Part shown: in pieces, positions 1 to 5,795 of the stretch
Layout of the letters: each line of letters opens with the position of its first letter
Numbering within the stretch: the first letter of the stretch is position 1
DNA from: Alphaproteobacteria bacterium
GTDB lineage: Bacteria > Pseudomonadota > Alphaproteobacteria > JAEULC01
Direction of reading: 5' to 3'
NCBI GenBank assembly: GCA_020851015.1
Contig: JADZDN010000329.1
Coordinates: 1-7,413 of the forward strand
Length of the DNA: 7,413 nt
Notes under the pieces: model-generated
What the model was told of the DNA's origin: nothing
Seen by the model: only the letters and a program-made list of their open reading frames with translations
Database searches by the model: none
Position numbers and translations under genes: made by a program

Positions 1-173
1 GTGCAGCCCGCCTCCTTGCACCACCGCACGAACAGGTCGCGCCCCTGCTTGTCCAGGTCGGTCAGCGCCAGGCGGCACGAGCCGCCCTTCTCGGTGGCGC
101 CGATCTTCGCCATGTCCATTAGGCTCTGCCACAGCCGTTCCTGGTTGACGCGGATGTTCGGCATCGTCGCCAT
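1..173 (-). CDS. M20-family Zn-dependent amidohydrolase (N-carbamoyl-amino-acid hydrolase / allantoate amidohydrolase type), N-terminus only
   Basis: Only the first 57 codons are in the window; the gene continues past the left edge. The visible protein begins MATMPNIRVNQERLW and continues through IGATEKGGSCRLALTD to FVRWCKEAGC. This matches the usual N-terminus of the hydantoinase/carbamoylase branch of peptidase family M20 (AllC, HyuC, beta-ureidopropionase-like), where an R-x-N-x-x-R-L-W helix precedes a G-A-T-x-x-G-G-x-x-R-L-A-L-T-D segment. Family members are cytoplasmic metal enzymes that cleave amide or carbamoyl groups from N-substituted amino acids. The metal ligands lie outside the window, so the exact substrate class cannot be told. 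The ATG at 173-171 is chosen because GAGGGG (180-185) sits 6 nt upstream; an ATG three codons later is possible. It follows the ABC transporter ATPase on the same strand after 73 nt, so it is probably the last visible gene of that operon. Confidence 0.85.
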   Translation of the reverse strand, partial: MATMPNIRVNQERLWQSLMDMAKIGATEKGGSCRLALTDLDKQGRDLFVRWCKEAGC

Positions 174-246
174 GCTGGTCCCCTCGGGTCGCGGTCGCGC
201 CCGGGCATCCTAGCCGAGCGCGGGCCGAGGTAAAGCCCGCCCGGGC
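174..246 (-). other. Short intergenic gap inside the transporter operon
   Basis: These 73 nt separate the ATPase stop codon from the hydrolase start. They hold the hydrolase ribosome-binding site and a small GC-only inverted repeat (GCGGGC at 220-225 against GCCCGC at 235-240, 9-nt loop). No T-run follows on either strand, so it does not look like an intrinsic terminator. I infer that transcription can read through to the hydrolase, although an internal promoter cannot be excluded. Confidence 0.5.
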
Positions 247-975
247 TCAGTGGCGCAGGATCTTGGACAGGAAGGCCTGGGCGCGCGGGCTCCGCGGCCG
301 GCCGAAGAATTCGGCCTTCGGCGCGTCCTCGACGATGCGGCCGCCGTCCATGAACACGATCCGGTCGGCCACCTTGCTGGCGAAGCCCATTTCGTGCGTG
401 ACCACGATCATGGTCATGCCGTCCCCCGCCAGCGCGATCATCGCGTCGAGAACCTCGGTGATCGTCTCCGGGTCCAGCGCCGAGGTCGGCTCGTCGAACA
501 GCATGGCGACCGGCTGCATCGCCAGCGCGCGCGCGATCGCCACGCGCTGCTGCTGGCCGCCCGACAGGTTGGCCGGGTAGCGGTCGGCGAAGTCGCGCAT
601 GCCGACGCGTTCCAGCAAGCCATGTGCGCGCGCGGTCGCCTCGTCACGCGCGCACCCCAGCACCTTGATCGGGGCGAGCGTGATGTTCTCGGTCGCCGTC
701 ATGTGCGGGTAGAGCTCGAAGTTCTGGAACACCATGCCGATGCGGGCGCGCAGCTTGGTCAGGTCGGTTGCCCGGTCGCCCACGGCGACGCCGTCCACGG
801 TGATGCTGCCCTGCTGGAACGGCTCCAGCCCGTTGACGCACTTGATCAGCGTGCTCTTGCCCGATCCCGACGGGCCGCACACCACGATCACCTCGCCCTT
901 CGCGACCGCGGTCGTGCAGTCCGCCAGCACTTGCGTGCGGCCGTACCACTTGCTGACCCGATCGATCGCGATCAT
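247..975 (-). CDS. Polar amino acid ABC transporter, ATP-binding subunit (GlnQ/GltL family)
   Basis: This 242-residue cytoplasmic ATPase powers the importer encoded just upstream, probably working as a dimer under the two permeases. All nucleotide-binding motifs are intact: Walker A GPSGSGKST (34-42), Q-loop glutamine 84 in MVFQNF, signature LSGGQQQR (137-144), Walker B MLFDEP with catalytic Glu162, D-loop SALD (165-168) and H-loop His194 in VVTHEM. The VFQNFELYPHMTATENI stretch and the length near 240 are typical of the polar amino acid (HAAT) ATPases GlnQ, GltL, HisP and AatP. The start is the ATG at 975-973, giving MIAIDRVSKWYG. It overlaps the preceding permease stop by 4 nt (ATGA), which implies translational coupling. 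The open frame extends further upstream, but that part is antisense-like translation of the permease and not N-terminal protein. Substrate specificity cannot be read from this subunit. Confidence 0.96.
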   Translation of the reverse strand: MIAIDRVSKWYGRTQVLADCTTAVAKGEVIVVCGPSGSGKSTLIKCVNGLEPFQQGSITVDGVAVGDRATDLTKLRARIGMVFQNFELYPHMTATENITLAPIKVLGCARDEATARAHGLLERVGMRDFADRYPANLSGGQQQRVAIARALAMQPVAMLFDEPTSALDPETITEVLDAMIALAGDGMTMIVVTHEMGFASKVADRIVFMDGGRIVEDAPKAEFFGRPRSPRAQAFLSKILRH

Positions 976-1625
976 AGCGCGTAGCGCCGCTGCAGCCGGT
1001 CGGCGGCGCGCGCGGCGGCGAAGCAGAGCGTGAAGTAGACCAGCGCCACGAACACGTACATCTCGATCAGCCGGTTGTCCTTGGTGCCGACCACGTCGGC
1101 CGCCATCAGGAAGTCGTTGACGCCGACGACATAGACCAGGGAGGTGCTCTTGAACAGGTTGATGCACTGGACCAGCAGCACGGGCAGCATGTTGCGCAGC
1201 GCCTGGGGCAGGACGATGTGGCGCATCGTGCCGGCATAGCTGAGGCCGCTGGCGAGCCCCGCGTTAATCTGGCCCCGGCGGATGCCCAGGATGCCCGCGC
1301 GGATGATTTCGGAGAAATACGCGGCCTCGTAGAGGACGAAACTGACCAGCGCCGAGTAGAAGCCGCCGATCGGCCTTCCCAGCCATAGCGGCAGCAGGAA
1401 ATAGACCCAGAAGATGATCAGCAACAGCGGCAGCAGGCGGAACAGGTCGACATAGGCCGCCGCGGCGATCGCCAGCGGACGGACACCCGAAAGCCGCGCG
1501 ACCGCCAGCACTGCCCCGAGCGCGATCCCCAGCACGATGCCAAGCATGGTCAGCAGCAGGGTTACCTGCATGCCCTGCCAGAGCAGCGGCAGATGGTCGA
1601 CGATGAAGGCAATGTCGATCCGCAT
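972..1625 (-). CDS. Polar amino acid ABC transporter permease (GltK/HisM-type)
   Basis: This 217-residue inner-membrane permease has hydrophobic segments at about 17-45, 57-80, 88-105, 145-168 and 188-206. It is the second of two paired permeases forming the translocation channel. The EAA loop that docks on the ATPase is at about 123-143, reading GLASGLSYAGTMRHIVLPQA with the expected invariant glycine and the LPQA ending. The YVDLFRLLPLLL segment (58-69) matches the family's 'YVxxFRxxPLL' element. The start is the ATG at 1625-1623, 7 nt after the preceding permease stop; its ribosome-binding site (GCGGAC) is weak and falls across that stop, so translation probably depends on coupling. The stop overlaps the ATPase start. 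The protein is short but ordinary for the family. Confidence 0.95.
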   Translation of the reverse strand: MRIDIAFIVDHLPLLWQGMQVTLLLTMLGIVLGIALGAVLAVARLSGVRPLAIAAAAYVDLFRLLPLLLIIFWVYFLLPLWLGRPIGGFYSALVSFVLYEAAYFSEIIRAGILGIRRGQINAGLASGLSYAGTMRHIVLPQALRNMLPVLLVQCINLFKSTSLVYVVGVNDFLMAADVVGTKDNRLIEMYVFVALVYFTLCFAAARAADRLQRRYAL

Positions 1626-1632
1626 CGTCCGC

Positions 1633-2364
1633 TCAGGCGTCCGTGGGCTGCGAGGCGATCATGCCGGGCAGGCGGGCGCGGTTCTCGACGAAGCGCATCG
1701 CATAGGTCACGGCCAGGCTGATCAGCGCGTAGATCACGGTCGCGCAGGTGAACAGCTCGATCGCGTTGTAGGTGTACTCGGCGATCTGGCGGGTCCGGCT
1801 GGTCACCTCCAGCACGCCGATCGTCAGCGCCAGGGCCGAATTCTTGAAGATGTTGATGAACTCGCTGGTGAGCGCCGGCACGGTGATGCGATAGGCGACC
1901 GGCAGCAGGATGTAGCCGTAGACCTGCGTCATGGTCAGGCCGCTGGACAGGCCGGCCAGGGCCTGGCCGCGCGAGATCGACTCGATGCCCGCGCGCAACG
2001 TCTCGCCCACGCGGCAGGCGGTGTAGGTGCCGAGGCTGACGACGGCGGTCCAGAACTCGGCGTTCGGCAGGTCGCGCTTCAGCCACTGCCCCGCGGCCTG
2101 CGGCAGCAGCTCGGGCAGCACGAAGTACCACAGGAAGATTTGCACGAGCAGTGGGACGTTGCGGAAATACTCGACATAGGCGGCGGCCAGCGCGCGCACG
2201 GCGCGGCTGGGCACCGTGCGCGCGACGCCGAGGATCGAGCCCAGCGCCAGGGCCAGGAGCCAGCCGGCCAGCGCGACCAGCATGGTCCAAAGCAGCCCCG
2301 ACAGGATCCAGGACAGATAGGGCTGGGTGACCAGTATCTCCCAGTTCCAGGCGTAGCGCTCCAT
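1633..2364 (-). CDS. Polar amino acid ABC transporter permease (GltJ/AatQ-type)
   Basis: This 243-residue inner-membrane permease of the HAAT family is the first of the pair. It begins MERYAWNWEIL and includes YLSWILSGLLWTML, a form common in GltJ-like subunits. YVEYFRNVPLLVQIFLWY (63-80) is the conserved FR-x-x-PLL region. The long periplasmic insert at about 85-103 is characteristic of GltJ-like rather than GltK-like partners. The EAA loop runs about 134-163 (ALAGLSSGLTMTQVYGYILL, then PVAYRI). The NIFKNSALALTIGVLEV stretch (171-187) is also strongly conserved in the family. The start is the ATG at 2364-2362, 21 nt after the binding-protein stop. The upstream GGCGGCGGCG is a poor Shine-Dalgarno, but no better start exists. 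It partners with the next permease and the ATPase. Confidence 0.95.
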   Translation of the reverse strand: MERYAWNWEILVTQPYLSWILSGLLWTMLVALAGWLLALALGSILGVARTVPSRAVRALAAAYVEYFRNVPLLVQIFLWYFVLPELLPQAAGQWLKRDLPNAEFWTAVVSLGTYTACRVGETLRAGIESISRGQALAGLSSGLTMTQVYGYILLPVAYRITVPALTSEFINIFKNSALALTIGVLEVTSRTRQIAEYTYNAIELFTCATVIYALISLAVTYAMRFVENRARLPGMIASQPTDA

Positions 2365-2385
2365 CGCGGGGGCCGCGCCGCCGCC

Positions 2386-3255
2386 CTATTCGGGGAAGGC
2401 CTGGCTCTGGAACACGACCTTCATCTGCTCGGTCAGGGGCATGTTGATGGTGGACATCCACTTCTTGTAGATCGCCTCGATCTCGCCCGAGCGGAACAGG
2501 TCGGCCAGGACGCGGTTGCCGACCAGGCGGAAGGCGGAATCGTCGCGCCTGACCACGATCGAATAGGGATCGAACGACAGCAGCCGGCCGACCGTGGCGT
2601 ATTTGTCCGGCTCCTTCGACTTGGCGATCAGGCCCAGCGCCACCACCTCGTCGGTGACGTGCGCGTCCGACCGCCCGGTCTCCAGCGCGATCCAGCCCTG
2701 CGGCTGGTCCTTGGTGTCGAGGAAGCGGATGCCCAAACGGTGCTTGGCGTCCAGGTCCTTGATGATCTTCTCGTTGCTGGTGCCCTGGTTCACCGTGACG
2801 CGCTTGCCCTTCAGGTCCTCCAGCTCCTTGATGCCGGAATCCTTGCGCGTGAGGATGCGGTTGCCGGTGATGAAGATCGTGGACAGGAAGTCCACCTGCT
2901 TCTGGCGCGTCAGGTTGTTGGTCGTCGTGCCGCAGACCAGGTCGATCGTGCCGTTCAGCAGCAGCGGGATGCGCGTGGTGGCGATCAGCTGGGTGTACTT
3001 GATCTCCAGCTTGTCCATCTTCAGTTCCTGCTTCACGCCCTCGGCGATCTTCAGGCACAGGTCGACGGTGTAGCCCTCGGGCTTGCCGTCCTTGCCGACA
3101 TACGAGAATGGCGGCGAGTCCGAGTTGTGGCCGATGCCGATCGAACCGCTCTCCTTGATCTTCTTCAGCGTGCCGTAGAGATCCTGGGCCGAAGCGGGCG
3201 CGGCGATGGCCGCCGCCAGCATTGCCGCCGCGATGGCGGGGAATCCTGCGCGCAT
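2386..3255 (-). CDS. Periplasmic amino-acid-binding protein of the ABC importer (GltI-like, SBP_bac_3)
   Basis: This 289-residue exported protein captures the amino acid and delivers it to the permeases. A Sec signal peptide covers about 1-23 (MRAGFP, hydrophobic alanine-rich core, APASA|Q cleavage). The mature part is a type 2 periplasmic-binding fold. GSIGIGHNSDSPPFSY (37-52), ATTRIPLLLNGTIDLVCG (92-109), TTTNNLTRQKQ (110-120), ELEDLKGKRVTVNQGTS (144-160) and ALETGRSDAHVTDE (190-203) align easily with remembered E. coli GltI. Conserved ligand-type residues include Arg95, Arg117 and Asp202. Positions matching the GltI acidic-side-chain contacts are Asn44, Ala92, Thr110 and Gln184, so the substrate may not be glutamate/aspartate. 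The ATG at 3255-3253 is fixed by an excellent Shine-Dalgarno and the signal peptide; upstream open frame is not used. It lies 28 nt after the class V enzyme and 21 nt before the first permease. Confidence 0.95.
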   Translation of the reverse strand: MRAGFPAIAAAMLAAAIAAPASAQDLYGTLKKIKESGSIGIGHNSDSPPFSYVGKDGKPEGYTVDLCLKIAEGVKQELKMDKLEIKYTQLIATTRIPLLLNGTIDLVCGTTTNNLTRQKQVDFLSTIFITGNRILTRKDSGIKELEDLKGKRVTVNQGTSNEKIIKDLDAKHRLGIRFLDTKDQPQGWIALETGRSDAHVTDEVVALGLIAKSKEPDKYATVGRLLSFDPYSIVVRRDDSAFRLVGNRVLADLFRSGEIEAIYKKWMSTINMPLTEQMKVVFQSQAFPE

Positions 3256-3260
3256 GGTTT

Positions 3261-3268
3261 TCCTCCTT
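3261..3268 (-). promoter_or_regulatory. Strong Shine-Dalgarno for the binding protein
   Basis: Read on the minus strand this is AAGGAGGA, 5 nt before the ATG at 3255. It is near-perfect against the anti-Shine-Dalgarno and far stronger than those of the permeases. This fits high expression of the binding protein relative to the membrane subunits. A duplicated heptamer, ACCAAGG ACCAAGG, runs into it from the upstream side (3265-3278). The site decides the start codon, because the open frame continues upstream. Confidence 0.9.
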
Positions 3269-3283
3269 GGTCCTTGGTCTTCG

Positions 3284-4477
3284 TCAGTTGCCGAGGCCGG
3301 CCAGCCGGCGGGCGATCCCCGCCAGCCGCGCATAGTCCTCCGCCTCGTTGTAGGCGGCGGCGGACAGGCGCAGCCAGATCGATCCGCCCAGCGCATGCAG
3401 CGGCGCGTCGGTGCGGAACGCCACCAGCAGCCGCTCGCGCAGGGCCACCGCGCGTTCGCGCGTGGCGGGTCCGAGCACCGGCAGACGCACCAGCCCCATC
3501 GACGCGTACATCGCCGGCGCGCCGCCGGTTTCCGTGCCCAGCGCCGCGGCCACGCGCTGCGCGCCGTCGCGCGCGAGATCGGCATTGCGCCGGCGCAGCG
3601 CGGCGCCGCCCAGGCGCTCGTGCAGATCGATCGCCGCGCCGACCGCCAGGGAGGCGCTGGGATCGCGCGTGCCGGTCCAGTCGAACTCGGCCAGGAATCC
3701 CTGGCCGTAGCCGTGCGAGATGGTGACGGGGTGCAGGTCCTGCTGCCGGTCGCGCCGCGCCCACAGGAAGGCGCAGCCCTTGGGCGCCGACAGCCATTTG
3801 TGGCAGTTGCCTGAATACCAGTCCGCGCCGAGCGACGCCAGGTCCATCGTCACCTGGCCTGGGCCGTGCGCGCCATCCACCAGGATCGGCACGCCGGCGT
3901 CGCGGCAGGCGGCGGCCAAGCGCGCGACCGGCAGCACCAACGCGCTGGGCGAGGTGATGTGGTCGACGATCGCAAGCCGCGTGCGCGGCGTCAGCGCGCT
4001 CTTGAAGGCGGCCACGATCGCGTCGTCGCTTGGGTCGGGAAACGGCAGCTTCGCCTCGACGACCCGTGCGCCAGCGCGCTCCGCCACGTGGCGCGCCGCG
4101 TTGCGGACCGCGGCATAGCCGTGGTCGAACACCAGGATCTCGTCGCCCGCGTCGAAGCGCAGCGAGCGCAAAACGGCATTGCAGCCCACCGTCGCATTGT
4201 CGACGAACGCCAGGTCGGCGGCCTCGGCGCCCAGGAACGCCGCCAGCCGCGCCGCGGCCTCGCGCAGCGCGTCGGGCAGCACGCGGCGCATGAAGCGGCT
4301 CGGCTGCGCCTCGAGCCGCCGGCGCCAGTCGTCCTGGACCGCCAGCACGGACAGCGGCGTCGCGCCGAACGAGCCGTGGTTGACCGTGAGGAAATCCGGG
4401 TCCAGCGCCCATAGGCCGCGGATCGCCGCGCCATAGGCGGGTGTCGCCTCGCGGGCCTGCGCTTGATCGTTGTGCAT
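3284..4477 (-). CDS. Class V PLP-dependent enzyme (isopenicillin-N-epimerase-like / aminotransferase family)
   Basis: This 397-residue cytoplasmic protein is of fold-type I, class V. Near the N-terminus it has the LTVNHGSFGATP element (30-41) typical of the CefD-like subgroup. VDNATVGCN (92-100) matches the phosphate-binding loop, ILVDGAHGPGQ (198-208) carries Asp201 and His204 that face the cofactor ring, and SGNCHKWLSAPKG (222-234) carries Lys227, the expected Schiff-base lysine. The C-terminal part ends with SIWLRLSAAAYNEAEDYARL, also usual for this subgroup. Annotation as epimerase is a family label only; members include racemases, desulfurase-like lyases and transaminases, and the reaction here is not determinable. 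ATG at 4477-4475 is chosen because homologues begin near this point. An upstream ATG at 4546 would add 23 unconvincing residues. It has no clear Shine-Dalgarno and appears to be the first gene of the transporter operon, suggesting it acts on the imported compound. Confidence 0.9.
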   Translation of the reverse strand: MHNDQAQAREATPAYGAAIRGLWALDPDFLTVNHGSFGATPLSVLAVQDDWRRRLEAQPSRFMRRVLPDALREAAARLAAFLGAEAADLAFVDNATVGCNAVLRSLRFDAGDEILVFDHGYAAVRNAARHVAERAGARVVEAKLPFPDPSDDAIVAAFKSALTPRTRLAIVDHITSPSALVLPVARLAAACRDAGVPILVDGAHGPGQVTMDLASLGADWYSGNCHKWLSAPKGCAFLWARRDRQQDLHPVTISHGYGQGFLAEFDWTGTRDPSASLAVGAAIDLHERLGGAALRRRNADLARDGAQRVAAALGTETGGAPAMYASMGLVRLPVLGPATRERAVALRERLLVAFRTDAPLHALGGSIWLRLSAAAYNEAEDYARLAGIARRLAGLGN

Positions 4478-4484
4478 GAAACGA

Positions 4485-4514
4485 AATCTAGCACGGCCGC
4501 CATCGACGCGCCAA
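4485..4514 (-). promoter_or_regulatory. Candidate promoter of the amino-acid operon, possibly giving a leaderless transcript
   Basis: On the minus strand TTGGCG (4509-4514) and TAGATT (4485-4490) are separated by 18 bp, and each matches 4 of 6 sigma-70-type consensus positions. The -10-like element ends only 7 nt before the ATG at 4477, so transcription would begin at or next to the start codon. This would explain the lack of a Shine-Dalgarno. The matches are weak and were found by eye, so this remains a suggestion. Confidence 0.3.
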
Positions 4515-4587
4515 CCAACGGCCGGCCGGCGCATGTCGCGGGGCAATCGTCAATCCGCCACGGGTCGCTGTTGTAGCCGACCGTTTC

Positions 4588-5199
4588 CTAGGCCGTGCAG
4601 GAAAACGACGCGTCGCCCGCAAACAGGTATTTCGCCACTATGAATCCGCCAACCAGCAACACAACGAATACCGTCGTTGCTAAGGTCAAACGTCGCTCCA
4701 CGAACTCTCGGATCGGAGGGCCGAATTTCCACAATAATACGGCCAAGAGAAAAAATCGCATCGCGCGCGAGATGACCGATGCGGCCGCGAAGCTTGCCAA
4801 GGGGAAATGCGCGGCGCCGCTGGCGATGGTGATGAGCTTGAACGGAATTGGCGTCGCGCCCTTGATGACGATGATCCACCAGCCGCAGCCCAGGAACATC
4901 GCCTGGAAGGCCTCGAGGTTCTTGGTCTGGCCGTAGAATTCGAGCACCGGCCGGCCGACGCCCTCGAGCACCCAGTAGCCGATCGCGTAGCCGAGGAAGC
5001 CGCCCAGCACCGAGGCCGCCGTGCAGACCGCCGCGATCAGGAACGCGCGCCGCGGCTGGGCCAGGATCATCGGGATCAGCATGATGTCGGGCGGGATGGG
5101 AAAGAACGAGCTTTCCACGAAGCTGATGCCCGCGAGCCACCACAGCGCGCGGCGGTCGGCCGCCAGCGCCATCATCCAATCGTAGAGACGCCGGACCAC
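4588..5199 (-). CDS. DedA/VTT-family inner-membrane protein (YqaA-like)
   Basis: This 203-residue polytopic membrane protein belongs to the DedA (SNARE-associated/VTT) superfamily, whose members are linked to lipid carrier recycling, membrane homeostasis and transport. Visible family marks are ESSFFPIPPD (29-38), a glycine-rich re-entrant or helical stretch GGFLGYAIGYW (66-76), KGATPIPFKLITIASGA (113-129), and the arginines of SRAMRFF (144-150). A last membrane helix covers about 173-194. The start is GTG at 5199-5197 (protein reads MVRRLYDW), with GAGG 4 nt upstream, because relatives typically begin with a similar RRLYDW segment; ATG codons eight and nine residues in are the alternative. 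The frame stays open much further upstream, but that extension looks like non-protein. From about codon 147 on, base composition and codon choice turn AT-rich, unlike every neighbour. The lipid or solute handled by this protein is unknown. Confidence 0.9.
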   Translation of the reverse strand: MVRRLYDWMMALAADRRALWWLAGISFVESSFFPIPPDIMLIPMILAQPRRAFLIAAVCTAASVLGGFLGYAIGYWVLEGVGRPVLEFYGQTKNLEAFQAMFLGCGWWIIVIKGATPIPFKLITIASGAAHFPLASFAAASVISRAMRFFLLAVLLWKFGPPIREFVERRLTLATTVFVVLLVGGFIVAKYLFAGDASFSCTA

Positions 5200-5345
5200 G
5201 CAGCCTCGCCAGGTCGGGATCGCGCCGGCCGCCCGATCGCGGGCGCGCAGCGCTTCAGCAGCGGGGATGTAGCAGGCGCGCGCCGGGCAAGCAATCGCCC
5301 GGCTGGCAATCGCCCGGTAGGCAATCGACCGAGAAACGGGACGGG
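5200..5345 (-). other. Intergenic region upstream of the DedA-family gene
   Basis: These 146 bases separate the 72-residue protein from the DedA gene on the same strand. They contain the DedA ribosome-binding site and a 15-bp tandem repeat listed separately. I see no convincing promoter and no intrinsic terminator, so the two genes may share a transcript. Confidence 0.4.
5291..5335. repeat. Three tandem 15-bp units (GCAATCGCCCGG-core)
   Basis: Plus-strand units at 5291-5305, 5306-5320 and 5321-5335 read GCAATCGCCCGGCTG, GCAATCGCCCGGTAG and GCAATCGACCGAGAA. The first two agree at 13 of 15 positions and the third keeps the GCAATCG start. A more degenerate fourth copy may precede them (5276-5290, about 9 of 15). 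The period is a multiple of three, but the array lies between two genes. Function is unknown: it may be replication slippage or a set of protein-binding sites. Confidence 0.8.
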
Positions 5346-5564
5346 CTAAAGCGGCCGGACCTCGCGCACCGCGACGCTTTGCAGCGTGCGCGGATCCTGG
5401 TGCAGCACCAGAAGCCCGGTCGGTTCGCCAACGCGGGACGACGCGGCGCGCCCGCTCGGCATCGCGGCCATGACCCCGACCGCGGCAATCCACACAACGA
5501 AGGCGCCGGCAATGCAGGTCCACGGAACGGCGTGCCGCGCGGCCTTGGCGATCCGTCTGCGCAT
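5346..5564 (-). CDS. Small hypothetical single-pass membrane protein (72 aa)
   Basis: I do not recognise a family. The 72-residue product begins MRRRIAKAARHAVPW, a positively charged N-terminus. One hydrophobic stretch follows at about 14-35 (WTCIAGAFVVWIAAVGVMAA), then a short soluble tail of about 37 residues rich in polar and charged positions and ending VAVREVRPL. By the positive-inside rule the N-terminus should be cytoplasmic and the tail periplasmic; an uncleaved anchor or an exported peptide are both possible. The ATG at 5564-5562 is supported by AGGAGGA 7 nt upstream, better than most start sites in this window, which is the main reason to accept the gene. The same frame is open further upstream, but that part is antisense to the tRNA. 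It precedes the DedA-family gene by 146 nt on the same strand; a shared role is only a guess. Confidence 0.6.
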   Translation of the reverse strand: MRRRIAKAARHAVPWTCIAGAFVVWIAAVGVMAAMPSGRAASSRVGEPTGLLVLHQDPRTLQSVAVREVRPL

Positions 5565-5571
5565 GATGGTG

Positions 5572-5578
5572 TCCTCCT
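5572..5578 (-). promoter_or_regulatory. Shine-Dalgarno for the 72-residue protein
   Basis: AGGAGGA on the minus strand, 7 nt before the ATG at 5564. It selects this start over upstream ATG codons in the same frame and is the strongest single argument that the small gene is translated. Confidence 0.7.
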
Positions 5579-5744
5579 CGCGCAACATGCCCATGCACCA
5601 TGGCGATTTGGTGGCGGGACGCGCCCCGGCAAGGGCGGGCTGAGCCGCGCCGCGGTCATAATCCCGTGAGGGGGTTGGCCATGCCGGCGCGGGCGACCCC
5701 GGCCGGTTCTGGCGCCGCGCGTCCTTCCCCGCTAGGATGCGCCC

Positions 5745-5765
5745 CGCCGTCCGCGCGGGACGGCG
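5745..5765. repeat. 8-bp perfect GC-rich hairpin upstream of the tRNA
   Basis: CGCCGTCC (5745-5752) pairs with GGACGGCG (5758-5765) around a 5-nt GCGCG loop. The structure ends 30 nt before the mature tRNA 5' end. There is no T-run, so a classical terminator is not supported. It may be a leader structure, a factor-binding palindrome, or chance in GC-rich DNA. Confidence 0.6.
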
Positions 5766-5795
5766 CCGGCGCGCCGTTCGTTCGGCCGGCAGCGT

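Larger units (their letters stand above)
5565..5795. other. Non-coding region between the small membrane protein gene and tRNA-Leu
   Basis: The region holds the leaders of two divergent genes. I see one strong hairpin (listed separately) and two isolated -10-like hexamers on the plus strand: CATAAT at 5657-5662 (5 of 6) and TAGGAT at 5733-5738 (4 of 6). Neither has a matching -35 box. Either could serve the tRNA, but I cannot choose. No open frame here has a credible start and protein-like composition. Confidence 0.4.

Noticed and set aside
218..247. GC-rich inverted repeats after the ATPase gene as an intrinsic terminator
   Set aside because: The stem is short and there is no T-run on either strand; the next gene on the same strand has its own ribosome-binding site close by.
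1562..3058. A 498-codon minus-strand frame overlapping both permeases and the binding protein
   Set aside because: It is an out-of-frame shadow of three genes whose motifs are intact in other frames.
1537..3726. A 729-codon open frame on the plus strand antisense to the permeases and binding protein
   Set aside because: It is rich in Arg, Gln, Asp, Gly and Ala with no recognisable domain, and it mirrors well-identified genes. Such frames are usual opposite GC-rich genes because stop codons are rare there.
4508..4532. GCGCC/GGCGC inverted repeat with inner GCCGGCCGGC palindrome upstream of the PLP enzyme
   Set aside because: A 5-bp stem with a 15-nt loop is expected by chance at this G+C; not supported as operator or terminator.
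5200..5601. Upstream in-frame extension of the DedA-family protein
   Set aside because: The extension is low-complexity Arg/Ala text overlapping the small gene in another frame, and relatives start near RRLYDW.
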